A DNA stretch of 64,000 bases from UQRS01 sp964481575 (GTDB lineage: Bacteria; Bacillota; Clostridia; Oscillospirales; Acutalibacteraceae). The notes beneath the pieces were generated by a model. It was not told the origin of the DNA and did no database searches. It was given only the letters and a program-made list of their open reading frames with translations. Location of the stretch: contig CAYZTR010000005.1 of assembly GCA_964481575.1 (NCBI GenBank), forward strand, positions 1-64,000, read 5' to 3'. This document shows positions 57,737-64,000 of this stretch, piece after piece. Position numbers and translations under genes: made by a program. Position 1 is the first letter of the stretch. Each line of letters starts with the position of its first letter.

Positions 57737-57991
57737 CTATTCAGCAGACGTATCCTCCAGCCGATACATCAAAGGCGCCTCTTCTTTTTTGGCATACTCA
57801 TTGACCGAAAGCACCGTGGCGCGGAAAGTACGGCTGCCAAAGGAGATCTCCAACAAATCCCCCACCTTGACATCATAAGACGCCCGGGCCGCCTTGCCGT
57901 TCACCAATACACGACCGGCATCACAGGCTTCATTGGCCACCGTACGGCGCTTAATGATTCTAGAAGTCTTCAGATATTTATCCAAACGCAT
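57737..57991 (-). CDS. rqcP: S4-domain RNA-binding protein RqcP (YabO)
   Basis: The 84-residue protein is a single S4 domain (MRLDKYLKTSRIIKRRTVAN, GRVLVNGKAARASYDVKVGD) as in Bacillus RqcP/YabO and Hsp15. RqcP helps RqcH add alanine tails to stalled nascent chains on 50S subunits. It sits ahead of yabP, as in Bacillus. Confidence 0.92.
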   Translation of the reverse strand: MRLDKYLKTSRIIKRRTVANEACDAGRVLVNGKAARASYDVKVGDLLEISFGSRTFRATVLSVNEYAKKEEAPLMYRLEDTSAE

Positions 57992-58010
57992 AGTATTACT
58001 TACCCCCTGA

Positions 58011-58052
58011 TGAAAAAGAAAAGAAGCCGCCTATACAAGACAGACGGCTTCA
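58011..58052 (-). terminator. Terminator after hup
   Basis: On the reverse strand a GAAGCCG / CGGCTTC stem with a 15-base loop is followed by TTTTCTTTTTC. It lies just before rqcP, so hup and rqcP are probably separate transcripts. Confidence 0.75.
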
Positions 58053-58208
58053 GAATCGCAAAGCATCAAATACGGTTTCCGAAACAAGCGTTTCGGGATG
58101 GGGCAGCACCCTTGGCGCTGCACTGCCATGCCAACACATCGCAGCCATCGTTTACCGATTCCTGACAGTTTGCACTGAAAAACGTAAGACGCTTCGAATA
58201 AGAATCCC
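58053..58208 (-). other. Long structured 3' region of hup, or a small RNA
   Basis: Between the hup stop and its terminator lie about 155 bases without a gene but with two clear hairpins on the reverse strand: GCAGCGCC..GGTGCTGC and CCGAAACG-CTTG-TTTCGG. It may be an untranslated tail or carry a small RNA; nothing proves either. Confidence 0.3.
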
Positions 58209-58484
58209 TTACTTGGAAACAGCGTTCTTCAGAGGAGTACCGGCCTTGAAAGCGGGAACCTTGGACTCCGGAATGGTGATATCCTCGCCGGTGCGGGGAT
58301 TGCGGCCAGTACGGGCACCGCGGGTGCGAACCTCAAAAGTGCCAAAGCCAACCAGCTGGACCTTCTCACCGTTTGCCAAAGCCTCAGTCACAGCTGCCAA
58401 CACTGCAGCAACAGCCTTATCGGCATCCTTCTTAGACAGTTCGGCCTTTTCGGCAACTGCAGCAACTAATTCAGTCTTGTTCAT
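58209..58484 (-). CDS. hup: HU-family histone-like DNA-binding protein
   Basis: The 91-residue protein is a typical HU: MNKTELVAAVAEKAELSKKD at the start, VQLVGFGTFEVRTRGARTGR in the middle, and the DNA-arm GRNPRTGEDITIPESKVPAF. It bends and compacts DNA as a dimer. GGAGGT precedes the ATG by 7 bases. The neighbouring mazG lies 58 bases upstream, as in many Firmicutes. Confidence 0.96.
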   Translation of the reverse strand: MNKTELVAAVAEKAELSKKDADKAVAAVLAAVTEALANGEKVQLVGFGTFEVRTRGARTGRNPRTGEDITIPESKVPAFKAGTPLKNAVSK

Positions 58485-58542
58485 CGTAAATAACCTCCAA
58501 ATTTTTATATGTCCTCACACTTGAATAGCGTGTATGAACCTC

Positions 58543-59343
58543 TCAGTGCTTGACCTGTTCCCACAATTGATCCAGTGTCTCCAGGTCAGACGTTTCCATA
58601 ACAATCCCACGTTCCCTGGCTAACGCTTCTACCTTGGCAAACCGGGCAATAAACTTGTCGGTGGCACGCTGGAGCGCATCTTCGGCATCCACCTTCAAAA
58701 AGCGGGACACATTTACCACAGAAAACAGCAGATCCCCAAGCTCCTCCTGGATGGCGGCATCCTCGCCGGAAGCAACTGCCTCTTTCAACTTGTCCGTCTC
58801 CTCTGCAATCTTTTGCAGGGGGCCCGCCATATCCTGCCAGTCAAAGCCGGCTTTCCCGGCCCGCTTTTGCACCTTGGCAGCCCGCATCAACGCAGGAAAT
58901 GCAACCGGTACGCTGGTCAGCGTCTCAGTTGCCGTAGACTGATGCTTTTCGACATGCTTGATTTTTTCCCAATTATCCAGCACCGTGTCAGCATCCTTAG
59001 CCTCCACATCACCAAACACATGGGGATGGCGCAAAATCAGCTTCTTGCAGATACCGTCGCAGATAGCGTCAAAATCAAAAGAACCGGATTCCTCCGCCAT
59101 GCGTGCGTGAAACACCACCTGCAGCAGCACGTCACCCAATTCTTCGCACATGGCAGCATCATCCTGCTTATCGATGGCCTCTGCCGCTTCATAGGCTTCC
59201 TCCAATAGATTGAGCCGGATAGACTGATGATCCTGCTCCCGGTCCCAGGGACAGCCGCTTTCGCTGCGGAGGATCTCCATAATACAAAGCAGATCCGATA
59301 TCTTGTAGGTATCTTTAAACTTGAACTGAATATTTTGTACCAT
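58543..59343 (-). CDS. mazG: Nucleoside triphosphate pyrophosphohydrolase MazG
   Basis: The 266-residue protein has two MazG units. The first has CPWDREQDHQSIRLNLLEEA and EELGDVLLQVVFHARMAEE; the second has EELGDLLFSVVNVSRF, each with the EExxE/ExxD metal pattern. It degrades non-canonical nucleoside triphosphates to monophosphates. ATG 59343 with AGGTG 6 bases before it is preferred over an upstream GTG. Confidence 0.93.
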   Translation of the reverse strand: MVQNIQFKFKDTYKISDLLCIMEILRSESGCPWDREQDHQSIRLNLLEEAYEAAEAIDKQDDAAMCEELGDVLLQVVFHARMAEESGSFDFDAICDGICKKLILRHPHVFGDVEAKDADTVLDNWEKIKHVEKHQSTATETLTSVPVAFPALMRAAKVQKRAGKAGFDWQDMAGPLQKIAEETDKLKEAVASGEDAAIQEELGDLLFSVVNVSRFLKVDAEDALQRATDKFIARFAKVEALARERGIVMETSDLETLDQLWEQVKH

Positions 59344-59462
59344 ATTTTTCACCTAAAATCAATAGCTACTTCACAAAAACTTGTATTTTCTTGAAAAATT
59401 GGGTGAATCAACGAATTTACAGGATGAATTTCTGCGAATTTGCCTAAAAATTTAGTTACCAT

Positions 59463-60188
59463 TCAGGACTTCCAAAGGGGGGCGCAAGCCGTCAACCCTT
59501 GAATTCCCTCAAAAACAATCTCCAACAATCCCTTTTCTATCACACCGACAGCCTGAGAATAAAGCCGATTGGCATCATTTCCTGCATCGTCAGATACCAT
59601 CCGGACAGCAGCAAACGGGAGTCCGGCCAAAGCAGCCACACCGGCCACAGCCGCTGTTTCCATATCACAGGAAATAGCATGGTACCGGTCTGCCAAATCA
59701 CCCCGCAGCGCATCATCGGAAACAAAGCAATCACCGCACACCATAACGCCGGATCTCAGCCCCGGGAAACAGGACAGAAAGAACGTATTCAAAATTTCAC
59801 TTGCCGGAAGTGCGATAGGCTGCCCAGGTTTGACACCTTTTTCATATCCCAAAGGAGTCAGATCAAAATCATGCTCCACAAAAGCAGTACCCAGGGCAAA
59901 CTCTCCCCTGGCAATGCCGGAAATCCCGCCGGACAATCCGGCAGACAGCAGCACGTCTACCCCTTTGGCAACCAGCAACGCGGCAAAAGCGGCGGCATTG
60001 ACCTTTCCAACACCAGCTAGTACCGCCATCACCTGCACGGTACGACCGTCACCAGAAAAAGAAAAACGGTAAAAATCGTGACCGTATAAGCTGGACCATT
60101 CCCCCTGATATTGTGCAGCAAAGGCGTGGAGCGGCGCAAATTCATTTTCATCCGCAATCACCACACCTACCGTAATAACATCCTTCAT
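59463..60188 (-). CDS. MTA/SAH nucleosidase-like phosphorylase-superfamily enzyme
   Basis: The 241-residue protein belongs to the PNP_UDP_1 superfamily and resembles MtnN: GVVIADENEFAPL at the start, VLAGVGKVNAAAFAALLVA, SAGLSGGISGI, and the active-site SCDMETAAVAGVA (Glu) and MVSDDAGND (Asp). MtnN splits methylthioadenosine and S-adenosylhomocysteine; another nucleoside substrate is possible. ATG 60188 with GGAGTG 6 bases before it. Confidence 0.82.
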   Translation of the reverse strand: MKDVITVGVVIADENEFAPLHAFAAQYQGEWSSLYGHDFYRFSFSGDGRTVQVMAVLAGVGKVNAAAFAALLVAKGVDVLLSAGLSGGISGIARGEFALGTAFVEHDFDLTPLGYEKGVKPGQPIALPASEILNTFFLSCFPGLRSGVMVCGDCFVSDDALRGDLADRYHAISCDMETAAVAGVAALAGLPFAAVRMVSDDAGNDANRLYSQAVGVIEKGLLEIVFEGIQGLTACAPLWKS

Positions 60189-60228
60189 GTGTTTCACTCC
60201 GTCCAGGCTTCAAATACCCGCAATCATG

Positions 60229-60253
60229 AAAAAACGGGGTGCTGCCACCCCGT
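60229..60253 (-). terminator. Terminator of the zinc-ribbon gene
   Basis: A perfect 8-bp stem (ACGGGGTG / CACCCCGT) with a 4-base loop is followed on the reverse strand by TTTTTTC, directly after the stop at 60259. Confidence 0.85.
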
Positions 60254-60258
60254 CATCT

Positions 60259-60714
60259 TCAGGCCTCAGACTCGGTCTCTTTGGCGGTTTCACCATCTGA
60301 TGGTGCAGCAGGCGCTTCTGCTTCCGCATCCGCCGGATCGTCCTGTTTCGGTTCCACATGCAGGGGATTCCCGCACTTAGCACAGTAAAAAGAACCAATG
60401 GGGTTTTCTGCGCCACAATAATCACACTTCTTCAGGCCCTTGCTTTCAGAGATCTTGGTATCCAATACCTCCAGCTGAGCATATTTCTCGGTAATCAAAT
60501 CCACGATGGCATTGATCCCCTCTTTCGGGTCAATGTTGTCCTGCAGGTTCGCATACACCAAACGGCCAAGAGATTCAAAATCATTGGAAATCTGAGAATT
60601 CAACCGGGCCGCGTCCAGCTTCAGCTTTTGAACGTTCAGGATTTCTCCGCCCTTTTTTCCGGCCACATCAATCACGTCTCTTGCTCTTTCGATCGTGTTT
60701 TCAAACAGTCCCAT
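60259..60714 (-). CDS. Zinc-ribbon protein with coiled coil
   Basis: The 151-residue cytoplasmic protein starts MGLFENTIERARDVIDVAG, has a helical middle (about 20-95), then a zinc ribbon with two Cys pairs (CDYCGAENPIGSFYCAKCG, about 102-120), and an acidic Ala/Glu/Pro tail. Such proteins are common in Firmicutes but their job is unknown. ATG 60714 has GGAATG upstream, and a clear promoter precedes it. Confidence 0.75.
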   Translation of the reverse strand: MGLFENTIERARDVIDVAGKKGGEILNVQKLKLDAARLNSQISNDFESLGRLVYANLQDNIDPKEGINAIVDLITEKYAQLEVLDTKISESKGLKKCDYCGAENPIGSFYCAKCGNPLHVEPKQDDPADAEAEAPAAPSDGETAKETESEA

Positions 60715-60820
60715 CGTCAACATTCCTTTCAAAATAAAGTGATTCCGTTATAAACAGTTTTCAGCGATCCGGCAGACAAAACGCCTTTTCAATTTTGCCA
60801 AACCGTCTCGGAACAAGCAT

Positions 60821-60849
60821 AGTATACCACACAAAAGCCGAAATAGCAA
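60821..60849 (-). promoter_or_regulatory. Promoter of the zinc-ribbon gene
   Basis: The reverse strand has TTGCTA (60844-60849), a 17-base spacer and TATACT (60821-60826). It lies directly after the kinase gene. Confidence 0.65.
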
Positions 60850-60854
60850 GTGGT

Positions 60855-61793
60855 TTACTCATAAATCCCGCCGGGAATAAACTCGCGAAGCAAAGAATTC
60901 TCCGGAACCAATTCCTCCGGCAAGCCGGCAAACCGTTCCAACCCGACTTGCAAATCCACCAGAAAATGCGCGTGGGGACAAGCAGGATCTACATCACGGA
61001 ATTTTTCCAGTAAAATGTCCCGAAACAGCGCCGGCTCATAAGGATGGAATGTATTGATTTCATAATCCACCGTATTCCGATGGGGAAATAAATAGGAAAA
61101 CTCCCCGGCAATCACATCCGACCACATGGACAGTGTCAGCTCTACCGAAGCGTTCCGGTAAAGCAGGTCTCTGGAGATGCGGCGCATGAGCCGAATCTGA
61201 CGCCGACGGAACACCAAAGCGCCTTCCGCATCCACCACCTGGGAATCCACAGATACAAACAGCTTCCGCACCTGGTCTGCAGGCAACGCCGACACAATTT
61301 TCGGGTGCAGCGCATGCAGACCCTCTACAATAATAATGCCCCCCTCCTGCAGCTGTAACGGCGAGCGTTCCGGCGCAGGCTCCCCAGTTATGAAGTCGAA
61401 GCGCGGCACAGTGGTTTCTCCCTGCGTCAGCAATTTGGTAAAGCAGGTGTGGATCTCTTGCAGATCCAGCGCCTCTACGCACTCGTAATTCTGTTTTCCG
61501 TTTTCTTCTACAGGCGTCCTGGTCTTGCCGAGAAAAAAGTCATCCAGGGAAATGATACCACTTTGGATTCCTTTCCGGCGAAACGCATCAGCAAGAATGT
61601 GAGCCGTGGTGGTCTTTCCGGAGCCGGAGGGGCCGGCCAGCAGCAAAATACGTCGCTGGGCACAAATCCCCATCTGCTCTACCACGGTAGTCACTTCCCG
61701 AAAATAGTCCGTCTCACACTGTCTGACAAAAGCCGCCGGATCCTGCCGCAGCGCCTCATTAATTTGTTCCAGTTGATTCAAACGATCCGACAT
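60855..61793 (-). CDS. Uridine kinase-like nucleoside kinase
   Basis: The 312-residue protein has a P-loop GPSGSGKTTTAHILAD (about 55-70), a lid and base region (SLDDFFLGKTRTP) and the uridine kinase/phosphoribulokinase pattern IIVEGLHALHPKIV. It probably phosphorylates a nucleoside. Its start lies inside the end of hemZ (35-base overlap) with GAGGA just before ATG 61793, so it is translated from the hemZ message. Confidence 0.85.
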   Translation of the reverse strand: MSDRLNQLEQINEALRQDPAAFVRQCETDYFREVTTVVEQMGICAQRRILLLAGPSGSGKTTTAHILADAFRRKGIQSGIISLDDFFLGKTRTPVEENGKQNYECVEALDLQEIHTCFTKLLTQGETTVPRFDFITGEPAPERSPLQLQEGGIIIVEGLHALHPKIVSALPADQVRKLFVSVDSQVVDAEGALVFRRRQIRLMRRISRDLLYRNASVELTLSMWSDVIAGEFSYLFPHRNTVDYEINTFHPYEPALFRDILLEKFRDVDPACPHAHFLVDLQVGLERFAGLPEELVPENSLLREFIPGGIYE

Positions 61794-63261
61794 ATTCCTC
61801 ATAAAATCCTTTCACTCTGGACTTCCGGTTCAAAACCTCGCCGAACCGGGTGTTATATTCATACGGATATTTATAATTAAAAATGCGTTCAATATAATTT
61901 TTTCCGGGTTGTCGTAGCTTAGTCACTGCGGAAGCACCGCAACCAAGAATCGTATGGGTCTCGTCCATGATAAAAACATTATACAGGCATTCATAACCCG
62001 GTTTTGCATAACCGACATTTTCCAGATTTCCCACTGTTTTGCTCTGCCGATACATATAATAGGGCAAAATGCCTGCTGCTTCCAACCGCTTGCGAGACTG
62101 CTCCAACATATGCGCCACGGTTTCCCCCTGTCGAAGCAGCTGCCGCTCACCGGATACGGTCAGCCGGGAAGCACGTTTCATGGCCAGGGTATGCACTGTC
62201 ACACTTTCCGGATCCATTTGCAGAATCTCGGTCAGGGTTGCATCGAAACTCTCGCCGGTATCTAAGGGCAGGCCGGCAATTAAATCCATATTGATATTGT
62301 CGAACCCCTTACTGCGGGCCAGCACAAAGGCCCTGCGAGTATCGTCGGCAGTATGCCGCCGCCCGATTTCCTGCAGCACCGCATCATTCATCGTTTGAGG
62401 ATTGATGCTGATCCGGGTCACCCCGCCACGCAGCAGAGCTTCCAGCCGATCCTCGGTAATGGTATCCGGCCGGCCGGCCTCTACCGTATATTCCCGTAAA
62501 TGGGAAAGATCAAAATTGGCTGAAACGGCATCCATAACGGCAGTCAGTTGCTGGCCGGTCAGGGTGGTAGGAGTCCCGCCACCAAAATACACCGACTCAC
62601 ACCGTAGACCCAACTCCCGGACAATCCGGCCGGTCTCTTGAATTTCCCGGCAAAGTAGCTCCACATAGGCCGGAATCATTTTCCTGGTCTTCTCCACCGA
62701 ATGAGAAACAAAAGAGCAGTAGGAACACCGGGTGGGACAGAATGGAATGGCAATATATAAACTGAAGGAATCCCGCCCAGACAAATTGGTGATGGCGTCC
62801 TCACTGGCACTGACATACTTGCAAAGCCCGGTCTTTTCCGGCGTCACCAGCAATTTGTCAGTGAAATAGGCGGTGGCCGCTGCTTCCCCCTGGGTTTCCA
62901 GCAAATGCCGCATAAGCTTGGCAGGCCGCACACCGGTCAGCACACCCCAGCTGGGGCGGTAGCCGGTCAGGGACACAAAGCAGCGATAGAGCTGCACTGC
63001 CATTTTCCGCTCCCATTGATCCTGCAAATCAGGAATATCCGTAACCAGCAAATCGGAAGACTCGGCCAGTTTCCCCTCCAGGGTCACAGCTGCGGACAGA
63101 CGCAAAGCGCCTTCCAACGGCTCGGTTCGGGTCACACAGTGGATTGTCTCTTGTTCCGCAGAGGGTATCGTCACCACCTGCACTTTTTCAAAGGGAAAGA
63201 AGATCCGGCATATGTTCTCCAGTTCGTAATGAAAATCATGTCCTAATGTTTCTAAAATCAT
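61759..63261 (-). CDS. hemZ: Coproporphyrinogen III oxidase-like radical SAM enzyme HemZ
   Basis: The 500-residue enzyme has the Bacillus HemZ layout: an N-terminal domain of about 150 residues, then a radical SAM core with the cluster motif CPTRCSYC and the HemN-type YFGGGTPTTLTG. HemZ is described as an oxygen-independent coproporphyrinogen dehydrogenase; many anaerobes carry it without a full haem pathway. ATG 63261 overlaps the upstream stop (ATGA). Confidence 0.9.
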   Translation of the reverse strand: MILETLGHDFHYELENICRIFFPFEKVQVVTIPSAEQETIHCVTRTEPLEGALRLSAAVTLEGKLAESSDLLVTDIPDLQDQWERKMAVQLYRCFVSLTGYRPSWGVLTGVRPAKLMRHLLETQGEAAATAYFTDKLLVTPEKTGLCKYVSASEDAITNLSGRDSFSLYIAIPFCPTRCSYCSFVSHSVEKTRKMIPAYVELLCREIQETGRIVRELGLRCESVYFGGGTPTTLTGQQLTAVMDAVSANFDLSHLREYTVEAGRPDTITEDRLEALLRGGVTRISINPQTMNDAVLQEIGRRHTADDTRRAFVLARSKGFDNINMDLIAGLPLDTGESFDATLTEILQMDPESVTVHTLAMKRASRLTVSGERQLLRQGETVAHMLEQSRKRLEAAGILPYYMYRQSKTVGNLENVGYAKPGYECLYNVFIMDETHTILGCGASAVTKLRQPGKNYIERIFNYKYPYEYNTRFGEVLNRKSRVKGFYEEYVGSFESTGTN

Positions 63262-63881
63262 AGTAAGCCACACATATATGGGTTGGTTGCCCGCTCTTTG
63301 TTCAAGGTGGTATTAGGGCCATGGCCGGGATATACCTGAAAGTCACCCGGCAAATCCCGCAAAAGCGCCAAAGATGCCGCCATCTGCGCATTACTGCCGC
63401 TTGGGAAATCCGTCCGGCCCATAGACCCGGCAAACAGGGTATCCCCCACAAATAAGGCATCCCCGATTTGATAACAAACGCTGCCGATGGAATGGCCAGG
63501 AGTGGCAATGATTTGAATTTCCAGGTCCCAAAAAGGAAGTGTTTCCCCACCCCGAACCAGGCGATCCGGGTTAACATAACGCTGCGCCTGTGGAAACAAG
63601 TCCCGGGCCATGCTGACGGTGTCATCCGTCAGCCCGGCGGCATCGGCTTCATGAATCACCAATGGCGCACCGGTGGTCTCTCGTAGCCAAGCGGCCGCCA
63701 TCAAATGATCTGCATGCCGATGCGTCAGCAAAATATATTGCACCTTACCGGCATATTGGGCCACCTGTTCTCGCAGCCAGGGCGTGTCCGTCCCCGGATC
63801 CACAAACAGCGCCGCATCCCCCTGCACTGCCAGAAAGGTATTCTCCTCCAACATCCCGGCAACATGAGAATAAACATTCAT
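63258..63881 (-). CDS. MBL-fold metallo-hydrolase (glyoxalase II-like)
   Basis: The 207-residue protein has the metal motif THRHADHL, a GHSIGSVCYQIGDALFVGDT segment with a second His and Asp, and YPGHGPNTTLNKER near the end. It hydrolyses thioesters or similar bonds. ATG 63881 has GGAGGAAG upstream and overlaps the dtd stop (ATGA). It is part of the dtd-hemZ-kinase operon. Confidence 0.9.
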   Translation of the reverse strand: MNVYSHVAGMLEENTFLAVQGDAALFVDPGTDTPWLREQVAQYAGKVQYILLTHRHADHLMAAAWLRETTGAPLVIHEADAAGLTDDTVSMARDLFPQAQRYVNPDRLVRGGETLPFWDLEIQIIATPGHSIGSVCYQIGDALFVGDTLFAGSMGRTDFPSGSNAQMAASLALLRDLPGDFQVYPGHGPNTTLNKERATNPYMCGLL

Positions 63882-64000
63882 ACCCGCTTCCTCCAAATAT
63901 CGGTATCCAAAGTAATGGTAACAGGGCCGTCGCCCACCAGGGAAACTTCCATATCGGCGCCAAACACACCGGTTTCCACATGCTGCACCCCCAATTGGCG
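63878..64000 (-). CDS. dtd: D-aminoacyl-tRNA deacylase Dtd, C-terminal end (partial)
   Basis: The last 40 codons are in the window; the rest lies beyond the right edge. They read RQLGVQHVETGVFGADMEVS then LVGDGPVTITLDT, the conserved Dtd end, with the usual NDGP written GDGP. Dtd removes D-amino acids from mischarged tRNA. It heads the operon with the MBL and hemZ genes. Confidence 0.9.
   Translation of the reverse strand, partial: RQLGVQHVETGVFGADMEVSLVGDGPVTITLDTDIWRKRV

Overview
The window looks like the chromosome of an endospore-forming, Gram-positive member of the Clostridia, most likely an anaerobic gut Oscillospiraceae (Ruminococcaceae) relative. This is inferred from the sporulation genes yabP and yabQ in their Bacillus-like order, hemZ, a bacterial V-type ATPase operon, and several secreted proteins with type I dockerins, as in fibre-degrading ruminococci. 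No rRNA or species marker is present, so the genus cannot be named.

Layout. 1-2.7 kb: the start of an exported protein, a DUF1861 (GT108/GH130-like) protein, tRNA-Ala(GGC) and rlmB. 2.7-5.7 kb: a membrane protein built like a P1-type ATPase but lacking the catalytic motifs. 5.8-7.1 kb: an IS3-family insertion sequence that appears to split a terminator hairpin. 7.1-11.7 kb: a polyamine ABC transporter operon (potABCD plus a GNAT gene) behind a strong promoter and an attenuator-like leader. 11.8-27.5 kb: three secreted dockerin proteins (a GH115 alpha-glucuronidase, a circularly permuted GH3 enzyme and a discoidin-like protein), two of them divergent from AraC regulators; rlmI-like and sirtuin genes lie between. 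27.8-36.6 kb: a nine-gene V-ATPase operon whose K subunit carries the sodium-binding residues. 36.7-42.1 kb: small or low-complexity envelope proteins, a frameshifted dockerin gene and yebC. 42.2-46.5 kb: azlCD, malQ and a dockerin-bearing double GH25 protein with one dead copy. 46.6-47.6 kb: rplM-rpsI. 47.6-52.1 kb: a decayed accessory island containing an orphan attenuator, a LytTR/GHKL two-component system broken by in-frame stops, fragments of unrecognised genes and an IS110 remnant. 52.1-64 kb: housekeeping genes, including the conserved mazG-hup-rqcP-yabP-yabQ-divIC-yabR block and a dtd-MBL-hemZ-kinase operon.

Together the genes suggest an organism that degrades glucuronoxylan and beta-glucosides with cell-attached enzymes controlled by AraC sensors, imports polyamines, probably runs a sodium-motive V-ATPase, and forms spores. 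No cohesin or scaffoldin is in the window, so the docking partner is elsewhere. The most unusual observations are the motif-less P-type ATPase relative, the half-dead double GH25 protein, the attenuator-like leaders at 11.6 and 48.0 kb, and the uniform pattern of in-frame stops in the 48-52 kb island.
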